DNA of 10,256 nt from Nonomuraea sp. (lineage in GTDB: Bacteria > Actinomycetota > Actinomycetes > Streptosporangiales > Streptosporangiaceae). The stretch is taken from the NCBI GenBank assembly GCA_013362835.1, contig JABFVJ010000139.1, positions 1-10,256 on the forward strand. The letters run 5' to 3'. The notes under the pieces were generated by a model. That model ran no database searches. It saw only the letters and a program-made list of their open reading frames with translations, and was not told where the DNA came from. Of the stretch, positions 1-7,029 are shown piece by piece. Position 1 is the stretch's first letter, and every line of letters starts with the position of its first letter. Both the position numbers and the translations under genes were made by a program.

Positions 1-3000
1 GCCCGCCGATCCAGTACCCCAGCGCCACGGCGAAGACGGCGACGTGCCGCACGCGCAGCCGCGCCGGCGGGGCGGGCGCCAGATGCCGGGCCGGCCTGCC
101 GACCAGGGCCAGCACCACGACGAGCAGCGCGAGCGCCCCGCCCGACGCCAGCCCGGCCCGGTACGGTTCGTCCGGTTCGTAGGTGAGCGTCACCGTCCCG
201 GCGGTGAAGGCGGGCAGGAACCACGCCTGCCGCCAGCCGTCGAGCCGCACCGGCTTGAGCGTCGCCGCACCGAGCGTGGCCCGCCAGCCGGCGTTGAAGT
301 TCTCGTTGACCACCAGGTAGGAGTCGTCCTGGACGCCGACCTTGACGACGCGTTTCCCGGCGTCCCACGACGACACCTGGACCTGGCGCATGACCGTGGG
401 CCCCGCCGCCGGGCTGCCCGGCTCGTGCCGTACGACGGCGGACTCGACCCGGTACGACTCCCCCGCCCGCAGCGCCAGCCGGGTCGGCCCGGCCACGAGC
501 TGCAGCCGCTCGCACGTCTCGAACGTGACCGGCTTGCCGGTGACCACGTCGTTCAGCGTGCCGCCGGTGACGGCGGTGTGCACCTCGTTGCCGTCGACGG
601 TGAACGTCGGGCCGAAGCCGCAGGGCAGCCTGAGCTTGAAGCCGGTCAGCGCGCCGAGCGGCTTGACGTCGGGGAAGGCGATGTCGCTGATCTCGATCGG
701 CCGGCCGCTCGACGCCCCGAACTCCAGCGCGACCTTCTTGGCCGTCAACTCGGGGAAGGCGATCAGCCCGTCCTTGCCGACCCAGCTCTGCCTGACGCCG
801 CCCTCGGCGCGGATCGTCACCCGGACGGGTGGGGCGCCGAGGTAGGAGTCGGGCGTGATGACCCGGATCCGCGACAGCCGTGTCTTCTCGGCCAGCTCGA
901 CGTTCAGGGTCGGCCTGGGGTCGAGGGGGTTGGCGAACCACGCGGTCTTGGGGTCGCCGTCGAAGGCCCACCGGCCGCCCGCCGCGCCGCTGTCGACCGC
1001 GGTCGAGGACGCGGTCACGCTCAGGGAGTCGCCGGGCAGCGCGGTGAGCCGTTCGATGGTGGCGCGGTCGGTGACCACCGTACGGCCCGAGACGGTGTAC
1101 GCGCCGTCCTTGGCGGTGACGAAGGTGCGGTCGAAGCCGTAGCCGTCGTCGCCCAGCACCTCGTGGCCCTTGGCGCAGCTCCACGCGGCCGAGCCCTTGA
1201 CGCAGCCGGGCACGTCGCCGGTCCTGGCGAGCGCGATCGTGGCCGGCTCACGCGGGTCGGCACGCGGATCGGGCACCACGATCGACCGGCCGGGCACGAC
1301 CCCCGGGACGGTGAGCTCGGTGATGCCGACCCGGCTGCCGAGCCTGGTGGCCGGCTCGTACGCGGTGGCCGCGATCGTGACGCGCAGCCGCTTGACCGGG
1401 CCCCTCGGCACGGCCAGCTCCTGCGGGTCGGCGGTCGCGCGTACCTTCTGGCGCAGCGCGCCCGCGTCGGTCTCCACGATCACCTCGCTGGGCGGCGGGC
1501 CGATCGGCGCGTTCTCGAACGCCACCTGGATCGTGGGGATCGTCAGCGGGTCGGCGAAGGCGACCTCCAGCCACTCGCCGGTCGCGCCGTTCCAGCCCGT
1601 GGAGCGCCAGCTCGTACGGCGGTCGCCGTCCAGGGCGGCGAAGGGCTGGTGGCCCGGCTCCCTGCTGTTGGGGGCGGCGCCGACGTCGGCCTCGGAGGTG
1701 GAGGCGGTGACGCCCGCGACGCCGGTGAGACCCGCCGTGGACAGGTAGCGTTCCCAGCCGGGGTCGAGCAGGTCGTTGGAGGGCGACGTGCCGCGGAAGG
1801 GCTCGTCGGCGGTGAGCGTCTCGCCGGCGTTGCGGCGCAGGTCGGCGAAGGCGACCTCCCTGCGGCGCAGCGTGTCGGTGAGGATCGTGTCGTGCGCGGG
1901 CACCTTGACCACGCCCGCGTCGTCGTTGAGCAGGACCGGGCGGTCGTCGTCCAGCAGGCCCTGCTCGGCCAGGCCGAGCACGGACTCGGGCGCGCCGCCC
2001 ACGCGCAGGGGGCGGGTGGCGTCCACGGTGCCGACCAGCGGCGCGGCGCCGGCCACCCGGTAGATCTCGACCGCAGGGTAGGGCTGGTCCAGCCAGGCGG
2101 CGGCCCTGCCGTACTGGCCGATGCCGACGCCGGGGCCCATCTGGGCCACGAGCGAGATGCCCGGGGAGTCCTCCAGGGCCTGGTGCACGCGTACCGGCCA
2201 GGCGGTCCCGATGGTGGCCCGGTCGAGGTCGTTGCGGACCACCAGGTACGACACGCCGATGCGGCGCAGCGTGGACGTGAGCCCCGGCGAGCCCTCGCCG
2301 GTCGCCAGGCGGTCGTCGACGGCCGCCATGAGCCGCGAGATGCCGGCCGAGCCCCACGGCACGATCGTGTGCGTGGCCCAGCGGGCCTGCGAGAGCGCCT
2401 GCAGCGGCTCGTCCAGGGGGCGGCCCCACAGGTATTCGCCGCGTTTGGCCCCCGGTACGGCTAGGACCATGCCGTCGCCGGCGTTGCGGTTGAGCCAGGA
2501 GATGGCCTGCGTCCAGTAGTCGGGGATGGCGGTGAAGCCGCCCGCCGGGGCGAGCCCGCTGTACAGGATGGGCAGGCCGGACAGCGCCACGAGCCCGGCG
2601 GCGGCCGCGGTCAGGGGCGCGCGGAGGCGCAGGCGTACCAGGGAGAGCAGCCCGGCGAGGCCGAGCGCCACGGGCAGCCGGATCAGCGCGTCGAACTTGT
2701 GCAGGTTGCGGAAGGCGGCGAGCGGGCCGTCGAGCAGGTCGAGCATGAGCCGCTCGTGCGGGGTCCCCGGATGGCCGATCGTGATGACCGCGATCCCGCA
2801 CAGCACGCTGACCAGCAGGAACGTCCGCTCGGGCAGGCGGCGCAGGGTGAGCCCCACGAGACCGAGCGCGGCCACGGCCGCGGTGACCACGATCAGCCAC
2901 GGGACCGTGGACTGCTGGTGGGCGTCGGGCAGCCAGACCTGGCCGTCCACGCTCAGGAAGCTGAGCCAGCTCGACGTCCCGCGCAGGGCGTTGACCAGGG

Positions 3001-3823
3001 ACGTGACGCCGGTGGTCGCGCTCGCGGTCTCGATGTAGGGCAGGAACGAGAAGATGTAGCCGCCGAGCGTCAGCAGCGGCGCGGCCCACCACAGCGAGGC
3101 GAGCGCGACGAGCGGCAGCCACCAGGCGATCAGCCGGCGTTTGACCGGCCCGCCGCGCCTGGTCAGCAGGTAGAGCATCGGCACCACGAGCACGGCCAGC
3201 TCGGCCACCGCGTTGACGCCGCCGCAGAAGACGAAGGCGAACGCGGACAGCGCGGCCGACCTGCGTGGCGACAGCTCGCCCTTCGCCCCCTTGACCAGCG
3301 GGAGGAGGATCCACGGCAGTACGGCGCTGGGCAGGAACTCCGAGGAGTTGATGCCGATCAGCGCCTGGGCGTGCGGGGCGAGGGCGTAGACGAACCCGGC
3401 GAGTACGCGGGTGTGCGGGCCGCCGATGCCGAGCGCGCGGGCGAGCTGGACCACACCGAGGAAGGCGACGCACAGGACGAGCGACATCCACAGCCGCTGG
3501 ACCGTCCACGACTCCATGCCGAGTTTGAGGAAGAGCGCGTAGAACGGGCCCATCGGGAACAGGTAGCCGTACGCCTGGTTCTGCAGGTGGCCGAAGTAGG
3601 CGCCGTCCCACAGGTGCAGCGCCCGGCCGAGGAAGCCCAGCGGGTTGACCGCCATGTCGAGCTTCGTCTCGGGGATGATCTTCTCGGTCGCGGTGTTGAA
3701 CGCGATGGCGCCGAGCAGGAGGCAGGAGGCGAGCAGCCGCAGCCTGTGCCGGATCCGTTCCTCGTAGCTCTCGGCGGTGGAGTCCCCGCGTACCCCCGGG
3801 GGTCCAGGCGAGGCTTGGGTCAC
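1..3823 (-). CDS. aftD: AftD-like alpha-(1->3)-arabinofuranosyltransferase, 3' end beyond the window
   Basis: This is a polytopic GT-C enzyme. In mycobacteria AftD adds alpha-(1->3) arabinofuranose from decaprenyl-phospho-arabinose to envelope arabinan on the outer membrane face. My translation gives about 1,274 residues with no stop. The N-terminal half carries many membrane helices and the family-typical stretch around residues 71-97 (LWDGAYFGHLQNQAYGYLFP), then FRNLHKFD at 371-378. From about residue 430 it is mostly extracytoplasmic, with two discoidin/CBM-like modules marked by LDGDRRTSW (731-739) and FDGDPKTAW (954-962). Cys874 and Cys883 could form a disulfide. A hydrophobic segment near residue 1235 starts the C-terminal membrane region, which is cut at position 1; mycobacterial AftD is about 1,400 residues. 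The GTG start overlaps the stop of the upstream GT4 gene (GTGA), with GGAG 8 bases before it, implying translational coupling. The family call is secure. The sugar and acceptor in this organism are inferred, because non-mycolate actinomycetes lack classical arabinogalactan. Confidence 0.9.
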   Translation of the reverse strand, partial: MTQASPGPPGVRGDSTAESYEERIRHRLRLLASCLLLGAIAFNTATEKIIPETKLDMAVNPLGFLGRALHLWDGAYFGHLQNQAYGYLFPMGPFYALFLKLGMESWTVQRLWMSLVLCVAFLGVVQLARALGIGGPHTRVLAGFVYALAPHAQALIGINSSEFLPSAVLPWILLPLVKGAKGELSPRRSAALSAFAFVFCGGVNAVAELAVLVVPMLYLLTRRGGPVKRRLIAWWLPLVALASLWWAAPLLTLGGYIFSFLPYIETASATTGVTSLVNALRGTSSWLSFLSVDGQVWLPDAHQQSTVPWLIVVTAAVAALGLVGLTLRRLPERTFLLVSVLCGIAVITIGHPGTPHERLMLDLLDGPLAAFRNLHKFDALIRLPVALGLAGLLSLVRLRLRAPLTAAAAGLVALSGLPILYSGLAPAGGFTAIPDYWTQAISWLNRNAGDGMVLAVPGAKRGEYLWGRPLDEPLQALSQARWATHTIVPWGSAGISRLMAAVDDRLATGEGSPGLTSTLRRIGVSYLVVRNDLDRATIGTAWPVRVHQALEDSPGISLVAQMGPGVGIGQYGRAAAWLDQPYPAVEIYRVAGAAPLVGTVDATRPLRVGGAPESVLGLAEQGLLDDDRPVLLNDDAGVVKVPAHDTILTDTLRRREVAFADLRRNAGETLTADEPFRGTSPSNDLLDPGWERYLSTAGLTGVAGVTASTSEADVGAAPNSREPGHQPFAALDGDRRTSWRSTGWNGATGEWLEVAFADPLTIPTIQVAFENAPIGPPPSEVIVETDAGALRQKVRATADPQELAVPRGPVKRLRVTIAATAYEPATRLGSRVGITELTVPGVVPGRSIVVPDPRADPREPATIALARTGDVPGCVKGSAAWSCAKGHEVLGDDGYGFDRTFVTAKDGAYTVSGRTVVTDRATIERLTALPGDSLSVTASSTAVDSGAAGGRWAFDGDPKTAWFANPLDPRPTLNVELAEKTRLSRIRVITPDSYLGAPPVRVTIRAEGGVRQSWVGKDGLIAFPELTAKKVALEFGASSGRPIEISDIAFPDVKPLGALTGFKLRLPCGFGPTFTVDGNEVHTAVTGGTLNDVVTGKPVTFETCERLQLVAGPTRLALRAGESYRVESAVVRHEPGSPAAGPTVMRQVQVSSWDAGKRVVKVGVQDDSYLVVNENFNAGWRATLGAATLKPVRLDGWRQAWFLPAFTAGTVTLTYEPDEPYRAGLASGGALALLVVVLALVGRPARHLAPAPPARLRVRHVAVFAVALGYWIGG

Positions 3824-5028
3824 TGAGGGGCTCCGCCGCAATCTTGGAGATTTGCCAGGATAAGTCCGGTTATGCTAGCCCCAGTTCGGGCCCACGTAAA
3901 TTCCCCGGCCCACGCCCGGCACGCCGCGGCCACCTCCGCCCGCCGCCGCGGGTCCGCCAGCTCCTCCAGCGCCCGCCCCACGACGTCCGCCAGGCACTCC
4001 CCCTCCCGTACGAGCCACCCGGTCACGCCGTCCCGTACGGAGTCCCGCAACCCGGCCACGTCGTAGGCCACCGTCGGCACCCCGAGCGCGGCGGCCTCGA
4101 TCACGGTCAGCCCCCAGCCCTCGAACTCCGAGGCGGTCACGTTGAGCCGCGCGGCGGCGAGCAGCGCGTTCTTGCGCGACTCGGGGAGGAATCCGTGCAG
4201 CTCGACGCGCCCTTCGAGGCCGTGGCCGGCGACCCGGCGGGCCAGGGCGTCGCGCTCGGGGCCGCGGCCCACGATGTGCACGCGCAGCCCCGGCCAGGCG
4301 TCGCCCAGCTCGGCGGCCAGGTCCACGACCCGTTCTATGCGCTTGTGCCCGATCAGGCGGCCGGCGTACACCAGGGCGGGGTCGCCCAGGCCGGACGCGG
4401 GGCCGGCCGGGTCGGGCGCGGCGCAGCCGTTGGGCACGACGGTGACCGGCGCGAGCCAGCGCAGCTTGGCGGCCAGGTCGCGCCGGGACGACTCCGAGAC
4501 GGTGATCGTCAGGCAGCGGCGGTAGACCAGCCGGGCCACCTCGCCCTCGACGAAGCAGCCGATCCTGGCCAGCCAGGCCGGCAGGAAGGCGTGGAACTGC
4601 CGGTCGTGCACGTGGTGCACGAGGCTGATCACGGGCGTGCGCCGGCGCAGCACGAGCGGGGAGAAGAACGGGATGCCGTTCATGGTGTCGATGACGACGT
4701 CCACGCGCCGCCGGTGCAGCAGCAGCCAGATCGGGACCAGCAGGTAGACCAGGTACGGGTTGCCCATCCTGCGCAGGTGGACGCCGTCGAGCACCTCGGC
4801 CCGGAGCTGGCCGCGCTGGCGGGCGGTCACGAACACGACCGAGGCGCCCTGGGTCAGCAGGAACCGGCTGACCTGCCAGGCGTACTCCTCGGCGCCGCCG
4901 GCCGTGGACTGCCGGGGCTCGCGGAAGTTGAGCATCGCGACGCGGACCCCGGCGAGTGGCCGCTCGCGCGTACGCGGGCCGGTCAGCTCCGCCGGGTCCG
5001 CCTTCTGCTCACCGGTAAAGACCACCAT
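3820..5028 (-). CDS. GT4-family glycosyltransferase (GT-B fold)
   Basis: This is a retaining, nucleotide-sugar-dependent cytosolic glycosyltransferase of 402 residues, normal for GT4. The N-terminal Rossmann domain has the acceptor-side GGAEEYA motif (44-50). The donor domain begins around VVPNG (197-201) and YAGRLIGHKRIE (221-232), and continues with HIVGRGPE (251-258). It also has the EX7E pattern: E303 and E311 in FEGWGLTVIE, followed by GVPTVAYDVAGL. There is no signal peptide; a hydrophobic patch near 93-104 could give membrane association. A GAGGAG ribosome site at 5031-5036 supports a start at ATG 5028 or GTG 5025. The spacing fits 5025 better, and the two differ by one residue. A GTG at 5067 would add 13 residues but lacks a good ribosome site. 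It lies 78 bases after the DUF2613-like gene and overlaps aftD by 4 bases, so a role in the same envelope glycan is likely. Donor and acceptor cannot be read from sequence. The last 25 or so codons are unusually AT-rich. Confidence 0.9.
   Translation of the reverse strand: MVVFTGEQKADPAELTGPRTRERPLAGVRVAMLNFREPRQSTAGGAEEYAWQVSRFLLTQGASVVFVTARQRGQLRAEVLDGVHLRRMGNPYLVYLLVPIWLLLHRRRVDVVIDTMNGIPFFSPLVLRRRTPVISLVHHVHDRQFHAFLPAWLARIGCFVEGEVARLVYRRCLTITVSESSRRDLAAKLRWLAPVTVVPNGCAAPDPAGPASGLGDPALVYAGRLIGHKRIERVVDLAAELGDAWPGLRVHIVGRGPERDALARRVAGHGLEGRVELHGFLPESRKNALLAAARLNVTASEFEGWGLTVIEAAALGVPTVAYDVAGLRDSVRDGVTGWLVREGECLADVVGRALEELADPRRRAEVAAACRAWAGEFTWARTGASITGLILANLQDCGGAPQ
3872..3900 (-). promoter_or_regulatory. 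Possible internal promoter for aftD
   Basis: On the coding strand TTTACG (3895-3900) and TAGCAT (3872-3877) are separated by exactly 17 bases, each matching 4 of 6 consensus positions for the main vegetative sigma factor. They lie inside the AT-rich 3' end of the GT4 gene. A start near 3865 would give a leader of about 40 bases before the aftD GTG. This rests on pattern only; aftD may simply be read through from upstream. Confidence 0.3.
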
Positions 5029-5106
5029 CACTCCTCGCGCGTGGGCATGAGGGCATGGCGGAGCCACACTCCGTGCTCGCTGTATGGCCCCGTCAAGCGG
5101 GATGAA

Positions 5107-5238
5107 TCACCTGGTGCCGTAGTTGTAGAGCGGCTGGTTGGGCGGGGTGAGCGAAGGTGACGCCACGTTGACTACCGCGACGGAGGCTCCGACCGCCAGC
5201 AGGGCTCCGATGGCCAGAGCCACGAGAAGTCGCAACAC
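5107..5238 (-). CDS. DUF2613-like small membrane protein, 43 residues
   Basis: This short gene encodes a 43-residue single-span protein. It starts at GTG with LRLL, has one hydrophobic segment at about residues 4-26, a short polar linker (SPSLTPPNQP), and ends LYNYGTR before TGA. A strong purine-rich ribosome site (GGAAGGAAGGGAG) ends 6 bases before the GTG. DUF2613 proteins are tiny actinobacterial membrane or secreted proteins with a C-terminal YG-R type ending. From memory, one of them (Rv0236A) lies directly beside aftD in Mycobacterium tuberculosis. Here it is the first gene of a likely operon with the GT4 and AftD-like genes. The length, membrane segment, ending and neighbourhood all fit the family. 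The biochemical role is unknown; a helper or partner of AftD is inference. The protein could alternatively be a cleaved lipid-exposed peptide, but no lipobox cysteine is present. Confidence 0.75.
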   Translation of the reverse strand: MLRLLVALAIGALLAVGASVAVVNVASPSLTPPNQPLYNYGTR

Positions 5239-5362
5239 GAAGCACTCCCTTCCTTCCGGTGGCGCGGTGTGCCGAGACTAGAACGTGTTTCGTCTTGAAT
5301 CCATAACATTGGTCAAACCGTGATAAAGCAAGTTACCCTCCGGTACATTATGAAACAGCCGG
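5239..5362. other. Intergenic region, AT-rich
   Basis: This 124-bp gap separates the membrane-protein gene from the DUF2613-like gene. Its central part, about 5280-5355, is much richer in A and T than the surrounding coding DNA, as expected for a promoter. I see no convincing hairpin terminator for the gene ending at 5363 and no open frame with a ribosome site, apart from the leader of the 43-residue gene. Confidence 0.6.
5303..5331 (-). promoter_or_regulatory. Probable promoter of the DUF2613-GT4-aftD operon
   Basis: On the minus strand TTGCTT (5326-5331) and TGTTAT (5303-5308) are 17 bases apart, in the most AT-rich stretch of the gap. Transcription would start near 5296, giving a leader of roughly 57 bases before the GTG at 5238. 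An alternative -35 element TTGACC (5311-5316) has no matching -10 at the right distance. The hexamers match only moderately, so the exact site is uncertain, but a promoter in this gap is likely. Confidence 0.4.
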
Positions 5363-6964
5363 TCAACGCCGCAGCAAGCGGAGCTCTTCTCCGTCGAAGA
5401 CTGTTTTCCAGCCGGGGAGCCCGGACGGGAACCCGTTCTCGCCTGAGGCCATCAGGACGTACCTGACGGGGATGCGGTCGTAGGCGCGGGCGGCCAGCAG
5501 GTCGCCGGTGCGGCGGTTCAGCGGGTCCTCGCCGCGTACGCGGAGCCGCCCGCCGCCGGGCAGGCCGACGAGCAGCGTGTCGTCCCAGAGCACGCGGCGC
5601 TGGAAGAGCTTGGTGGCCGGGTCGAGCACGACGCGCCCGCCGTTCCAGGCGAAGGCCCGGTGCGCGCCCCAGGGCAGCGACAGCAGCGCGCCCGGCGCGG
5701 GGTCGCCGTCCACGATCCGCCGCACCGCCAGCCATTCGCCCGGGTACGTCACCGCGTCCAGCCTCCCGAACGCCCCCAGCGCGAACGTGGGCAGCACCAG
5801 CACCGGCGCCAGCACCCCGACCAGCGCGGGCACGCCCGACCGCAGCGCCGAGGCCAGCCCGACGGCGGTCAGCAGGACCAGCGGAGCCAGGTACACCTGA
5901 CCGTCACGCAACGGCCCGAACCCCGGCCACAGGCCGATGAGCCACTTGAGCACCGCCCGCCCCGGCTCGTACGCCCCCAGCGCCGCCACGCAGAACCCGG
6001 CCGCCGCCGACACCGCCAGCCCGCCCCACCAGGCGGGCCGGTCGGGGGACGAACGCAGCCGGGCGTAGCCGTACAGGCCGGCGGCGACCATGAGCAGGCG
6101 CGCGCCCGCCGTCCACCACGCCTCCTGGCCGGGCAGCCCGGCCTCGGCGTTCCAGATGCCGCCGAGCGAGAGCAGGCTGCCCAGCACGCCGAACGGGCCG
6201 TCGGCGCGGGCGGCGAAGGCGTCCACACCGGCCGGGTCCGTCACCGCGCCCGAGGTGAGCGCGGGCACCGCCCACGGAAGGCTGAACAGGACCAGCACCC
6301 CGGCGGCGCTCGGCACCCTGCGGCGGGCCACGGCGACGGGCATCAGGGCGAGCCACGAGACCAGCATCGCCTGGAACCCCCCGACCGCCGCCGGGAGCAG
6401 AGCGAGCGCGAGCCGCCATGGGACCGCGCGGAGGGCCGCCAGCGGCCGGAGACCCGCTTCCCGCGCTGGTCGCGGGCCCTGGGTGCCGCTTTCCTGGGTG
6501 CCGCTTTCCCGGGTGCCGTTTTCCCTGGTGAGGGCGTGGAGTGCCCAAGGCAGGGCGGCCACGCCGAGGAGCAGGGCCCACTGGCCGAGCATGAGCCGCT
6601 GGGCGAGGTAGATGTTCCAGGCGTAGAACGCGGCGGCGACCAGTCGCGCGAGCCTGCGCTCCGGCGGCACCAGCGCCGCGGCCCCGGTCGCGGCCAGCAC
6701 GAAGACGGCGACCAGCGCCGCCTTCTGCACGATCTCCACCGGCAGCGCCCGCGACAACAGCGCCACGACGAAGTCGCTGGGCACCGCCCTGGGGAACCCG
6801 CCGCGATCGGGCCACAGCGGCGGGTCGGGCACGAAGAGCAGGTCGTACCGGAGCACCAGCCCCCAGCCGAGCGCCGGCCCCAGCGCCAGCGCCGCCAGCC
6901 CCAGGCCCAGCGCCAGGGGCGCCCAGCGTCCCGGAGAGCGGGGCATTCCGGTCACCGGCCGCAC
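5363..6964 (-). CDS. Multi-pass membrane protein, GT-C/AftD-like architecture, function unknown
   Basis: This 533-residue protein has about ten hydrophobic segments between residues 15 and 400, and an extracytoplasmic C-terminal domain of about 135 residues ending VFDGEELRLLRR. I do not recognise a named family. Residues around 107-145 (AFYAWNIYLAQ, then GVAALPWALHAL) line up by eye with AftD residues 141-176 (GFVYALAPHAQ, then AVLPWILLPL). Near the C-terminus RIPVRYVLM resembles RIGVSYLVV of AftD. It is therefore probably a shorter GT-C-type relative acting on an envelope glycan or lipid; this is inference. A 15-bp triplicate repeat encodes a polar cytoplasmic or loop segment near residues 147-161. 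The GTG start at 6964 follows GGGAG-AGGCG; GTG 6955 or ATG 6946 are alternatives with no clear ribosome site. The gene follows the acyl-CoA dehydrogenase gene by 65 bp, with a strong hairpin between them, and it may be only partly co-transcribed with it. Confidence 0.85.
   Translation of the reverse strand: MRPVTGMPRSPGRWAPLALGLGLAALALGPALGWGLVLRYDLLFVPDPPLWPDRGGFPRAVPSDFVVALLSRALPVEIVQKAALVAVFVLAATGAAALVPPERRLARLVAAAFYAWNIYLAQRLMLGQWALLLGVAALPWALHALTRENGTRESGTQESGTQGPRPAREAGLRPLAALRAVPWRLALALLPAAVGGFQAMLVSWLALMPVAVARRRVPSAAGVLVLFSLPWAVPALTSGAVTDPAGVDAFAARADGPFGVLGSLLSLGGIWNAEAGLPGQEAWWTAGARLLMVAAGLYGYARLRSSPDRPAWWGGLAVSAAAGFCVAALGAYEPGRAVLKWLIGLWPGFGPLRDGQVYLAPLVLLTAVGLASALRSGVPALVGVLAPVLVLPTFALGAFGRLDAVTYPGEWLAVRRIVDGDPAPGALLSLPWGAHRAFAWNGGRVVLDPATKLFQRRVLWDDTLLVGLPGGGRLRVRGEDPLNRRTGDLLAARAYDRIPVRYVLMASGENGFPSGLPGWKTVFDGEELRLLRR
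6481..6525 (-). repeat. Three tandem 15-bp units inside the membrane-protein gene
   Basis: Units at 6481-6495, 6496-6510 and 6511-6525 differ from each other by only one or two bases and are in frame. They encode three copies of a five-residue unit, giving ENGTRESGTQESGTQ. The segment is polar and falls between two hydrophobic segments, so length change would be tolerated. A partial fourth unit follows. Confidence 0.9.
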
Positions 6965-6969
6965 CGCCT

Positions 6970-7004
6970 CTCCCTTGCGCCCGGACAGTCCGGGCACAAG
7001 GGAG
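6970..7004 (-). terminator. 35-bp hairpin: terminator and/or ribosome-site sequestering stem
   Basis: Two 17-base arms (6970-6986 and 6988-7004) flank a single central base. Sixteen of 17 positions pair as Watson-Crick. The exception, 6978 with 6996, becomes a G-U wobble in minus-strand RNA but a C-A mismatch in plus-strand RNA, so the stem is continuous only in the sense transcript. It lies 26 bases past the stop of the acyl-CoA dehydrogenase gene. Its 3' arm contains the GGGAG ribosome site of the membrane-protein gene. No U tract follows, which is common for actinobacterial terminators. It could end the upstream transcript, hide the ribosome site, or do both; a protein-binding palindrome is also possible. 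Confidence 0.65.
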
Positions 7005-7029
7005 GGTAGCCGCCGATGCGTCACATGCG

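Noticed and set aside
44..2464. Very long open frame on the plus strand opposite aftD
   Set aside because: Its product is rich in Arg, Gly, Ala and Pro with no recognisable motif. It is antisense to a frame with clear AftD motifs, so it is a GC-driven shadow.
1248..3611. Long minus-strand frame overlapping aftD
   Set aside because: It is a different frame from the one coding LQNQAYGYLFP and FRNLHKFD. Its Arg/Pro/Ala-rich product resembles no protein family.
5059..5073. Small hairpin between the DUF2613-like and GT4 genes
   Set aside because: Only a 5-bp stem with a 5-base loop, which is expected by chance at this GC content.
5279..5292. TAGAACGTGTTTCG resembling a KstR-type box
   Set aside because: Only the left half fits. 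The right half breaks the palindrome, and none of the genes downstream is a lipid-degradation gene.
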